The position numbers were made by a program, and so were the translations under genes. A stretch of DNA of 5,848 nt from Coriobacteriales bacterium (GTDB lineage Bacteria > Actinomycetota > Coriobacteriia > Coriobacteriales > UBA8131): assembly GCA_031256575.1 (NCBI GenBank), contig JAIRQI010000165.1:1-5848 (forward strand). The letters are read 5' to 3'. Position 1 is the first letter of the stretch; each line of letters opens with the position of its first letter. The notes under the pieces were generated by a model that worked only from the letters and a program-made list of their open reading frames with translations, ran no database searches and was not told the DNA's origin. Below, piece after piece: positions 1 to 5,848 of the stretch.

Positions 1-1782
1 AAGGCTATCGATTTGCGTGCCCGCATGCGCCAATACATCAACCTGCAAGATGAGCGCTTGATGATTCCCCAGCTGATGGCCCAAGTGGTCAGCTTTGATT
101 ACTTCGTAACCGAAAACGAGCATGAGTCTTTGATTCTCGAGAAAAACCTCATCAACCAGTTTTCCCCGCTATTTAATGTTGACTTCAAGGACGACAAAAG
201 CTATCCCTACATCGCCCTGACCATGCGAGAAGCCTACCCAGCTCTGAAGTACACGCGCGAAAAGCATGTCATCGGAGACCGCTACTTCGGTCCCTTTACC
301 AATGCTCGAGCGGCACGGACCTTGATTGAGGTAGCCCGGCGAGTCACCCCAATCTGTCTTGCGACCTGCGACGGGCACCGCCGGCTGATTCGCCGCTTGT
401 CAAACAATCCAGAAGCGCAAGGAGACAGGTCTTGCTTCAACTACGATGTCGGTCTCGGCCCCGGGCCTTGCACTGCTGCCTGTAGTCCAAGCGAATACGC
501 GGTCAATGTCGACAAGGTAATCCGCTTTTTAGGTGGTGAGCGGCGGGCGTTCATCACCGAGCTGGAAAACGAGATTGCTGATGCTGTCGCCGACCTGGAT
601 TTCGAGCGGGCCGCCCGTAACCGCGACCGCATCGAAATCATCATGTCCCAGCAGCACAGCCAGCATGCCCAGCTAGAAGACGACTTCTCGGCCGATGTCA
701 TCGGTTTTCACCGTGAGGAGACCATCGCTGGTGTCCAGGTTCTGTCAGTACGCGAGGGCAGCGTGTTGTTGGCTAATGAATTCATTCTGGATAAGGGCCT
801 GGATGTTGGTGACAACGAACTGGTCCGCGGCTTCTTGCTGCGCTACTACGAGAGTGCCAGTTCCATTCCAAGACAGGTTCTCTTAGCCACCCTACCTGAA
901 GACAATACGGTGATTGAAGCTTGGCTGACCAGCCGATTGGCCTCACGGCATAAAGCCAAAGTACGGCTGACAGTGCCTAAAGCTGGGGAGAAGTTCAAAC
1001 TCTTAGAACTGGCTGAACGCAATGCCCACCATGCTTTGAACCGCTATAAGGTGCGCAGCCGTTACGATGAGGACCGGGCCAATCTGGCGATGCTGCAGTT
1101 AGAGAGCGCGTTAGCCCTACCTAGTGCACCACTTAGAATCGAGTGCTTTGATATATCGACTATCCATGGCAGCTATTCGGTAGGTTCGATGGTGGTGTTC
1201 ACTGCTGGTAGCGCCAATAAGGCCGATTATCGGCGTTTTCGCATACGCCTGCAAAGCCAGGAAGCCAATGATGTAGCGATGATGCGGGAGGTCTTATCCC
1301 GTCGTTATTCTGTGCCGAATATGGCTAATGAGAAGTTTGCCAGCAAACCTGACTTGATTATTGTCGATGGGGGACGCCCGCAGTTGAATGTCGCTTTGGA
1401 TGAGTTACAGAAGCTCGGTTTGGACATTCCGGTAGCCGGTTTAGCGAAAGCCGAAGAACACCTCTTCACTAAGTGGAGCGGAGCTGACCCGATTATCCTG
1501 CCCAGCGGCTCGGCAGGGCTTTACCTGGTCAAACAAGTCCGCGATGAGGCTCACCGCTTTGCCATCAGCTACCACAGGGAGCTACGCGATAAATCAATGA
1601 AGAAAAGCCTGCTAGATGAGATTCCGGGAGTCGGGCCAGAGCGCCGCAAAGCCTTGCTTTCAACCTTCGGTTCAGTCAAGCGCTTGAAGCAAGCCAGCCC
1701 GAGCGAGATTGCTGCTGTCAAAGGTATCCCCACACCACTGGCAGAGCAAATCTGGCAGTTCTTACAAGAAGATTCGACATGA
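1..1782 (+). CDS. uvrC: UvrABC excinuclease subunit C (5'-truncated by window edge)
   Basis: UvrC makes both incisions, 3' and 5' of a lesion, after UvrA/UvrB have loaded in nucleotide excision repair; it acts in the cytoplasm on DNA. The reading frame is open from base 1, where KAIDLRARMRQY follows the GIY-YIG core, so roughly the first 30-40 residues and the true start lie outside. The TTG at 13 is an internal Leu, not a start. Visible in order: the end of the GIY-YIG nuclease with its catalytic Glu (codon 139, in LILEKNLI); a cysteine cluster region (Cys codons 367, 433, 469, 481); a UVR helical pair that binds UvrB (about 550-640); the RNase H-like nuclease with Asp 1150 (ECFDIS), Asp 1366 (VDGGRPQL) and His 1552 (DEAHRF); and tandem helix-hairpin-helix DNA-binding motifs (about 1610-1770, IPGVGPERRKALL). 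Length, allowing for the missing start, is normal. Unusual point: the canonical third cluster Cys is Gly (codon 457). It ends at TGA 1780-1782, and no convincing terminator follows it directly. Confidence 0.97.
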   Translation, partial: KAIDLRARMRQYINLQDERLMIPQLMAQVVSFDYFVTENEHESLILEKNLINQFSPLFNVDFKDDKSYPYIALTMREAYPALKYTREKHVIGDRYFGPFTNARAARTLIEVARRVTPICLATCDGHRRLIRRLSNNPEAQGDRSCFNYDVGLGPGPCTAACSPSEYAVNVDKVIRFLGGERRAFITELENEIADAVADLDFERAARNRDRIEIIMSQQHSQHAQLEDDFSADVIGFHREETIAGVQVLSVREGSVLLANEFILDKGLDVGDNELVRGFLLRYYESASSIPRQVLLATLPEDNTVIEAWLTSRLASRHKAKVRLTVPKAGEKFKLLELAERNAHHALNRYKVRSRYDEDRANLAMLQLESALALPSAPLRIECFDISTIHGSYSVGSMVVFTAGSANKADYRRFRIRLQSQEANDVAMMREVLSRRYSVPNMANEKFASKPDLIIVDGGRPQLNVALDELQKLGLDIPVAGLAKAEEHLFTKWSGADPIILPSGSAGLYLVKQVRDEAHRFAISYHRELRDKSMKKSLLDEIPGVGPERRKALLSTFGSVKRLKQASPSEIAAVKGIPTPLAEQIWQFLQEDST

Positions 1783-1836
1783 TATATTAATTATCCGAAT
1801 TGGGATATATTCTGCGGTAAAACAGCTTTGAAATCC

Positions 1837-1865
1837 TTGTAATTAATCCCATAGTGCACTATTAT
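1837..1865 (+). promoter_or_regulatory. Sigma70-type promoter for the B12-controlled transcript
   Basis: A -35 box TTGTAA (1837-1842) and a -10 box TATTAT (1860-1865) are separated by an ideal 17 bp. The expected transcription start, about 1872-1875, falls a few bases before the first riboswitch helix at 1882, as expected for a leader RNA. The match is 4/6 at -35 and 5/6 at -10. The 54 bases between the uvrC stop and this element are AT-rich and hold only weak self-complementarity. The call rests on consensus and position. Confidence 0.6.
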
Positions 1866-1881
1866 AAACTCAATTCAGACT

Positions 1882-2160
1882 TCTCGTGGTTTCGAATGCT
1901 TCCCGCGATTGCAACATCGATAGCGACATCGATAGCGATTGCGAATGCATTCGAAACTTAACAAGGAAATCGGGTGAGATTCCCGAACAGGGTTCCGAAT
2001 GGCTTGTGGGGTTTTAAAAAAACAAACCATAGGAACCAGCCGCTGCTGTAAGCGCTTGGAAAAGGTTCCGTCGGTGAAAACCGGTCATTGGGTTGACAAC
2101 CCGAGAAGGCAGGGACCTGTTAGAGAGAACTCTAAAGCGTAAGTCAGAAGGCCTACGAGA
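1882..2160 (+). promoter_or_regulatory. Cobalamin (B12) riboswitch aptamer
   Basis: This leader RNA binds a cobalamin and controls the genes downstream. Conserved elements appear in the right order. Closing helix P1 is TCTCGT (1882-1887) with ACGAGA (2155-2160). An 11-bp perfect P2 pairs 1889-1899 with 1947-1957. Next comes GGAAATCGGGTGAGATTCCC (1965-1984), the family's GGAA..GGTGAAA..CC block. ACAG (1987-1990) can pair with CTGT in the CTGTAAGCG block (2046-2054), with CGC/GCG closing that helix. A GAAA-capped hairpin lies at 2072-2083. GTCATTG (2084-2090) and GAGAAGGC (2103-2110), separated by a GGGTT/AACCC hairpin, match the family's GCCACTG..GGGAAGGC. A 6-bp hairpin lies at 2120-2135. The B12-box-like AAGTCAGAAGGCC is at 2141-2153. 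Odd points: a 47-nt hairpin insertion (1991-2037) and a tandem repeat in the P2 loop. A terminator follows, so control is probably transcriptional, with termination when cobalamin is bound. Confidence 0.93.
1914..1937 (+). repeat. 12-bp perfect tandem repeat in the P2 apical arm
   Basis: ACATCGATAGCG occurs twice without a gap. The repeat is flanked by direct copies of GCGATTGC (1905-1912 and 1935-1942). The two ATCGAT palindromes (1916-1921 and 1928-1933) can pair with each other to form a small hairpin, so the duplication extends the tip of the riboswitch P2 arm without disturbing the 11-bp stem below it. It looks like a replication-slippage expansion in a tolerant peripheral loop. Confidence 0.85.
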
Positions 2161-2171
2161 GGAAGCGAAAA

Positions 2172-2197
2172 CCTGGTGGCGCTATTTGGCCACCTGG
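2172..2197 (+). other. Hairpin between aptamer and terminator
   Basis: CCTGGTGGC pairs with GCCACCTGG around an 8-nt loop, with one T-T mismatch in the 9-bp arm. A short T-run (2204-2208) follows seven bases after the stem, too far away for a standard terminator. The arm GGTGGC can also pair partly with GCCAC at the start of the next hairpin (2220-2224), so it may take part in switching between anti-termination and termination. The function is inferred. Confidence 0.6.
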
Positions 2198-2219
2198 TAA
2201 AGATTTTTGTGGGAATACG

Positions 2220-2251
2220 GCCACAACAATCATCGATTGTTGTGGCTTTTT
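2220..2251 (+). terminator. Intrinsic terminator, riboswitch expression platform
   Basis: A perfect 12-bp stem, GCCACAACAATC (2220-2231) with GATTGTTGTGGC (2235-2246), has an ATC loop and is followed directly by five T (2247-2251). It lies 60 bases beyond the aptamer and about 45 bases before the next start codon, the standard place for a transcriptional riboswitch platform. TTGTGG at 2207-2212 can pair with CCACAA at 2221-2226 inside the terminator's 5' arm, a candidate anti-terminator. The arrangement predicts read-through at low B12 and termination at high B12. Confidence 0.9.
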
Positions 2252-2282
2252 GCATTGGGGGTTTGTACTTAAGTTTTCTGCG

Positions 2283-2291
2283 AAGGAGGTG
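2283..2291 (+). promoter_or_regulatory. Strong ribosome binding site deciding a GTG start
   Basis: AAGGAGGTG is a near-perfect complement of the 16S rRNA 3' end. Its GGAGG core ends six bases before GTG 2296. An ATG at 2294 overlaps this GTG but opens a frame that stops within about 20 codons. The GTG opens the frame with family-like sequence, so GTG is the start used. Confidence 0.85.
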
Positions 2292-2295
2292 AAAT

Positions 2296-2472
2296 GTGGC
2301 AAGTACGGATACCGAGTATTTGTTTCGCTGTAGCCGAGCCGAGAAGCAGTTGATCGACATGATCCGCGAACTCAAATATGGGGAGATTCGTATTATCATC
2401 CAGGACGGAAAACCCATCCGCGCCGAGGATATCAAAAAGAGTGTCGTCTTAGGACAAGCCGACAAGTTCTAA
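2296..2472 (+). CDS. YezD/DUF2292-like small protein
   Basis: This is a 58-residue protein starting at GTG and ending at TAA 2470-2472. The core at residues 19-52, LIDMIRELKYGEIRIIIQDG then KPIRAEDIKKSVVL, matches my recollection of the DUF2292 (YezD) family: a short helix, a YGxxxIxIQDGKP strand-turn and a basic tail. The family is small, soluble and without a proven biochemical role; some members lie near sulfate or sulfur-assimilation genes. There is no signal peptide or membrane segment, so it should be cytoplasmic. The single Cys (residue 12) is not in a metal-binding motif. It is the first gene after the B12 riboswitch and terminator and lies 173 bases before the large secreted protein on the same strand. 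It is probably co-transcribed with it and repressed by cobalamin. The family call is good; any function would be a guess. Confidence 0.85.
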   Translation: MASTDTEYLFRCSRAEKQLIDMIRELKYGEIRIIIQDGKPIRAEDIKKSVVLGQADKF

Positions 2473-2504
2473 ATAGCAGACGGGCTAACGGAAAAACCGA
2501 GGTC

Positions 2505-2549
2505 CAGCAAATCACAAGGCAAGCCACACCTTGTGCAAGTGAGCTGCTG
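2505..2549 (+). other. Two-part stem-loop in the intergenic spacer
   Basis: An outer stem CAGCA (2505-2509) with TGCTG (2545-2549) encloses an inner 7-bp stem CACAAGG (2513-2519) with CCTTGTG (2529-2535). No T-run follows, so it is not a terminator. It could protect or process the mRNA between the small gene and the large one, or be incidental. It does not resemble a known riboswitch class to me. Confidence 0.45.
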
Positions 2550-2571
2550 CCCCAAGGTTTCAAGACATCAA

Positions 2572-2601
2572 AGCGCAACCAGTTGCAGCGCAACCAGTCG
2601 C
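2572..2601 (+). repeat. 15-bp tandem duplication upstream of the surface-protein gene
   Basis: AGCGCAACCAGTTGC (2572-2586) is followed at once by AGCGCAACCAGTCGC (2587-2601), with one difference in 15. It lies in the untranslated spacer, 44 bases before the ATG at 2646. It looks like recent slippage. I see no inverted symmetry typical of an operator. Confidence 0.8.
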
Positions 2602-2633
2602 AGGGGAGTTAAGGGAAATGCGAGTAAAAGAAA

Positions 2634-2639
2634 GGAAGG
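2634..2639 (+). promoter_or_regulatory. Ribosome binding site for the large secreted protein
   Basis: GGAAGG is a good purine-rich Shine-Dalgarno element, with six bases between it and ATG 2646. It supports this start over the ATG at 2618, whose frame stops after 17 codons. Confidence 0.75.
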
Positions 2640-2645
2640 TAGAGC

Positions 2646-5600
2646 ATGACAAAGCACAGACCAAGTTCTAGGTTATTATCACTATTTTTGGCAATTATGA
2701 TGACAATCGCTATGCTGCCGGGCCTCGCCATGGTAGATATCAAAACAGCGTTTGCTGCTGGTACAGATAACCAAACCCCCTCCACAGAAGACGGCTCTAT
2801 TTCTATAACAGTTGAGATACTGACCCTCGGCGATGGCTTTTTGTACGAGCCGGCCCAGGTCCCATTCTCGGCTGGAGAGAACTACGCTACCGTTCTGGAC
2901 CGCTTCTTAGGCAGCGGTAACTACAAATACACCGGCAGTGTCGAGACAGACCTCTATATCTCCAGCGTCAGACTGCCGCGTAATATCTCAGTCAACATCC
3001 CCCAAATCATCACCGATGCCGTGTATGAGATATTCCCCCTCGATAGCACTGCTGCCGGCAGCTTCTTAAGCGAATTCGACGTCGCCCAGACCTCCGGTTG
3101 GATGTACACGGTAAACAACGTCATGGCCCCCAAAGGTACCTCCAACTGGTACCCTGCCGACGGCGATGTCTGCCGCCTACAGTTCAGCGTCTATGGCTTA
3201 GGCATGGACCTCGGCGTTGCCTCAAGCTGGTCGGGAGCTGAACCGCTTTTTATAGGTGCGGATAAGAGCGCGCTGATTGCTGAAGTCGCCGCCATTAACT
3301 CTGCAGCTGACAGCCAGACCATACTGGCAGACGCTGATGTGGCAAACGCCTACCAGATTGCTAACTCGATACTAGTCGAGCTCGAGGCCTCACAGTCTGC
3401 GGTCGACTACGCCACCGAGCTGCTGCAAGGCTCCATCGCTGACATGCCAATATTGCTACCAGATAACGCGGTGGTCATTACAGCCGACGATTTGGCCATG
3501 AACCAATATGAGACCTATTACTGGACACTGGACGAGGAGTACTACTACTTGGGTCAGAAGGTCTCCTTTATCAGTACCAGCCAATTCACAGCCGGTGCTG
3601 CCACTTACAACATGAAGAACCGTCAGATTGCCATCACGACCACCATCGATTCCGAGCTGGGTACGGCAACCATCAAGTTTGCACCAGACATCGCCATGCC
3701 AATTGGCACAATTTCTGGTCAATGGAACTCGGGGAGCGGTGGAGAGCGTAAGATTCACTACCAGACAGACATCCCCGGTCTCACTGAGGCTTGGGGAGCG
3801 AACAACAACTACAATACCTTGACTTTGACCGGCTTAACCCCGGGCACCTACCATCTGACCGACGGCAGTTTCTTTGAGAAGTGCAACTCCTTCAGCCCGG
3901 GTACCAACCTCGGTAATGGTGTTGTTACTCAAGCCTTCTTTGGCCGCTTACCCGATGTAACAATCACCATCGCCGGCCCAGAAGAGCCAGAGCCCGACCC
4001 GGATGCCTATGTACCGACTGCCCTTGACTATGTCCCGGACGATTGGGCAAACGACCTCTGGCTGCAGTACGATTTCAAGGAGTTGACAGTTGGCCAGAAC
4101 GCCCGTATCTATCCCCGCCGGGTAGAACAAGGTGTCTCTAACTACCTGACCAACGACGTGGAACGGCCGAACTTCAACTTCAGCATCGTTCAAGGTGACA
4201 GCATCACCCTGACACTGGACAAGATAGGCAGCCGCACCAATGCAGCCAATATCAATGCGGTAAAGCCAGGACTTACCATTGTCAAGGTCACTTACGATGA
4301 GTTCAGGCATAGCGTCAACAACAAACTCTTCCCGGCTATCTCCGAGGTCAACGTAGCTTACGTGGCCTTCAGTGTCAGCGATGGCAGCGCCAACGCCATC
4401 CAGATTGACTTCAACGACAGCCTGACCTCATATGACACCGTTTATTTCACAGGACAGTCAGTCGACTACGACATCACTCCGAGCATCACTGGAGCTACCA
4501 GTGTCGAGGTCACCTGTAACGGTCTGCCAGTGGCAGCCAAGGGAGCCACCTACACCCTGCCGCTCAAGAACCTACAGAATATCGTCGGCATTAAGGCTAC
4601 CGACTCGACAGGTCACAGCCGTTATGCCTACAAGATGATTGATGCCCGGATGATTGAAATCGATGTCGCTAACCGCACAGAGCCAGGCACACCGCTCACT
4701 GCCGGCCAGATTGCTGTGGTCAGCTTCAAGGGCATCACCCTGCCAGTTTACAAACTGGCCTCCATCTACAACCCGATTCTCGGCTCTTCTGCTGCTGTGC
4801 AGTACAGCTCGCTACTTGGTACCTTCCAAGGTAAATCAGGTCAATGGGACCTGGCCACCCACAACAGCTTCGAGGTGGCCTTCGCCTATGCCGGCCAGTT
4901 CACCTTCAGCGACGGCAAGATTACCGAATCCTGGTATGACCCCTTCTACCTCGGTTACGACAAGGTCTTTGAAGGCCAGGGGTCAGCCAATATCAATGAC
5001 TCGCCCGTCAGTACAAAGTATTTCTCGCTACTGCCTGATTTCACAATCTCGGTAGCGGAGTCTGAGAACGTGGGCAAGGACGGTATCGGCAGCGACGGTT
5101 ACTTTACCATCTACAACCCCAATGGTATGTTGCTGGCCAAAGTCGAGGCCCTGCTTGTCTCAGAGTATGGCCAGTCCGCCGGCAGTAAGCCAGTGGATGT
5201 CACTACCAATCCCCGCGGCTTCGACTACACGGTAGTCAAAAAGCTTCGCATCATCGGCCCGATGACCAATGAGGACTTCTTCGGCGATTTTGGTATGCGG
5301 CGCTATTCAGCCAGTCCCAATGATGTAGCTAACAGCCGCATGGGCAACCTGGTCGAGTTGGATTTGAGCCAGGCCTTGATACCCGCTAACACGCTGCCGA
5401 ACTTCTCGTTGATGGGCTTCACTTCGTTGAAAGCCCTGCGTCTGCCAATCGGGGTCATCATCAACAGCACCAATGTCTTCAACGGTGATACGGTACTAGA
5501 CACAATAGTCTGTGGGGATAAGCCCTTTGTCACGGGAGTGCTGGATTTTGCTGGCTCGAATATCACTAGCCTGACTGCCTCCCCAAATGGCAACGGCCTG

Positions 5601-5848
5601 AGAGCTGCCAAGAAAATTATCTTCCCAGATGTTCCGTCCTTGAGCTTTGCAACTTCAACCTTGACCAGTCTGGGTGGTGGTAGCAGCCTGTTGGAAGAGA
5701 TTGTCTTCTTAGGCAAGGGTACCTATATAACCATTGCTGACGGCTCATTACGCAACTTCCCGAACCTTAAGTCAGTGACCTTCTACCAGGAGTTCGCTCC
5801 GAATATCAATGTCGGCAGCAACGCCTTTGCCACCAACAGCGGTTCTGG
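2646..5848 (+). CDS. Large secreted DUF4430 (transcobalamin-like) and leucine-rich-repeat surface protein, 3'-truncated
   Basis: The frame is open from ATG 2646 to the right edge, giving 1067 residues with no stop. Residues 1-37 form a signal peptide: basic KHRPSSR, a hydrophobic stretch at 10-28 and probable cleavage after AFA (35-37). Residues about 52-190 match DUF4430, the transcobalamin-like C-terminal domain, with the hallmark SGWMYTVNN (150-158), NWYPADGDVCRLQF (167-180) and YGLGMDLG (183-190). Residues about 200-265 form an Ala/Glu-rich helical spacer. Beta-rich modules follow (about 266-445 and 455-805), split by an acidic Pro linker, PEEPEPDPD (445-453); residues about 535-580 look like a bacterial Ig-like fold. 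From about 860 on, BspA-type leucine-rich repeats appear (NLVELDLS, SLKALRLP, NFPNLKSVTF). The protein is exported; wall anchoring, if any, would be C-terminal and out of view. B12-riboswitch control upstream suggests corrinoid capture at the surface. Adhesion is the main alternative, because BspA repeats are common in host-binding proteins. The DUF4430 call is strong; the ligand is inferred. Confidence 0.92.
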   Translation, partial: MTKHRPSSRLLSLFLAIMMTIAMLPGLAMVDIKTAFAAGTDNQTPSTEDGSISITVEILTLGDGFLYEPAQVPFSAGENYATVLDRFLGSGNYKYTGSVETDLYISSVRLPRNISVNIPQIITDAVYEIFPLDSTAAGSFLSEFDVAQTSGWMYTVNNVMAPKGTSNWYPADGDVCRLQFSVYGLGMDLGVASSWSGAEPLFIGADKSALIAEVAAINSAADSQTILADADVANAYQIANSILVELEASQSAVDYATELLQGSIADMPILLPDNAVVITADDLAMNQYETYYWTLDEEYYYLGQKVSFISTSQFTAGAATYNMKNRQIAITTTIDSELGTATIKFAPDIAMPIGTISGQWNSGSGGERKIHYQTDIPGLTEAWGANNNYNTLTLTGLTPGTYHLTDGSFFEKCNSFSPGTNLGNGVVTQAFFGRLPDVTITIAGPEEPEPDPDAYVPTALDYVPDDWANDLWLQYDFKELTVGQNARIYPRRVEQGVSNYLTNDVERPNFNFSIVQGDSITLTLDKIGSRTNAANINAVKPGLTIVKVTYDEFRHSVNNKLFPAISEVNVAYVAFSVSDGSANAIQIDFNDSLTSYDTVYFTGQSVDYDITPSITGATSVEVTCNGLPVAAKGATYTLPLKNLQNIVGIKATDSTGHSRYAYKMIDARMIEIDVANRTEPGTPLTAGQIAVVSFKGITLPVYKLASIYNPILGSSAAVQYSSLLGTFQGKSGQWDLATHNSFEVAFAYAGQFTFSDGKITESWYDPFYLGYDKVFEGQGSANINDSPVSTKYFSLLPDFTISVAESENVGKDGIGSDGYFTIYNPNGMLLAKVEALLVSEYGQSAGSKPVDVTTNPRGFDYTVVKKLRIIGPMTNEDFFGDFGMRRYSASPNDVANSRMGNLVELDLSQALIPANTLPNFSLMGFTSLKALRLPIGVIINSTNVFNGDTVLDTIVCGDKPFVTGVLDFAGSNITSLTASPNGNGLRAAKKIIFPDVPSLSFATSTLTSLGGGSSLLEEIVFLGKGTYITIADGSLRNFPNLKSVTFYQEFAPNINVGSNAFATNSGS

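Noticed and set aside
13..13. TTG as the start of uvrC
   Set aside because: The frame is open to base 1 and the residues before it (KAID) continue the GIY-YIG domain, so the codon is internal.
441..701. Open frames within uvrC (minus 169-378 and 441-701, plus 695-886)
   Set aside because: They lie wholly within a confidently identified uvrC and have low-complexity Ser/Arg-rich translations.
1783..1815. Terminator for uvrC just after its stop
   Set aside because: Only weak AT self-complementarity (ATATAT copies) is present, with no stable stem and no clean T-run.
2294..2354. ATG 2294 as the start of a small gene
   Set aside because: Its frame stops after about 20 codons and has no family resemblance; the GTG two bases later opens the DUF2292-like frame.
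2085..2465. 126-codon minus-strand open frame
   Set aside because: It runs antisense through the riboswitch, the terminator and the YezD-like gene, lacks recognisable protein features, and the + strand features explain the region.
2618..2671. 17-codon frame from ATG 2618 overlapping the start of the large gene
   Set aside because: It could be a leader peptide, but it is very short, basic and unremarkable, and nothing else supports it.
3628..5055. + strand open frames of 64-133 codons in another frame (3628-3822, 4432-4638, 4654-5055)
   Set aside because: They overlap the 1067-residue secreted-protein frame, are rich in Ser/Arg/Pro as out-of-frame translations are, and lack ribosome binding sites.
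3456..5716. Minus-strand open frames at 3456-3758, 3948-4310 and 5303-5716
   Set aside because: They are antisense shadows of the large gene without recognisable domains or start signals.

Overview
The window reads as ordinary chromosome of a bacterium with about 50% GC. The UvrC sequence (for example ECFDIS, GSYSVGSMVVF and EANDVAMMREVLSRRY) and a secreted DUF4430 plus leucine-rich-repeat protein look most like anaerobic Actinomycetota of the Coriobacteriia type. That placement rests on remembered family resemblance, not on a search, and is only moderately secure. There are no tRNA, rRNA, CRISPR or mobile-element signals.

Layout, left to right, all on the + strand. (1) 1-1782: the 3' part of uvrC, the nuclease subunit of nucleotide excision repair, cut by the left edge just after its GIY-YIG motif. 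(2) 1783-2295: a regulatory region with a sigma70-type promoter (about 1837-1865), a full cobalamin (B12) riboswitch (about 1882-2160), an intermediate hairpin and a strong intrinsic terminator (2220-2251). (3) 2296-2472: a 58-residue protein of the YezD/DUF2292 type, starting at GTG behind an excellent ribosome binding site. (4) 2473-2645: a 173-nt spacer with a stem-loop and a 15-bp tandem duplication. (5) 2646 to the right edge: the first 1067 residues of a very large secreted protein with a signal peptide, a transcobalamin-like DUF4430 domain, a helical spacer, several beta-sandwich or Ig-like modules and a BspA-type leucine-rich-repeat region. It has no stop codon inside the window.

How the parts fit: the riboswitch and terminator should make transcription of the small gene and the large surface protein depend on intracellular B12, on when corrinoid is scarce and off when it is plentiful. 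The first mature domain of the surface protein resembles the C-terminal beta domain of the animal B12 carriers transcobalamin and intrinsic factor. The locus is therefore best read as a B12-repressed module for capturing corrinoid at the cell surface. The riboswitch and the domain are seen in the sequence. The corrinoid-capture role is inference, and the role of the YezD-like protein is unknown.
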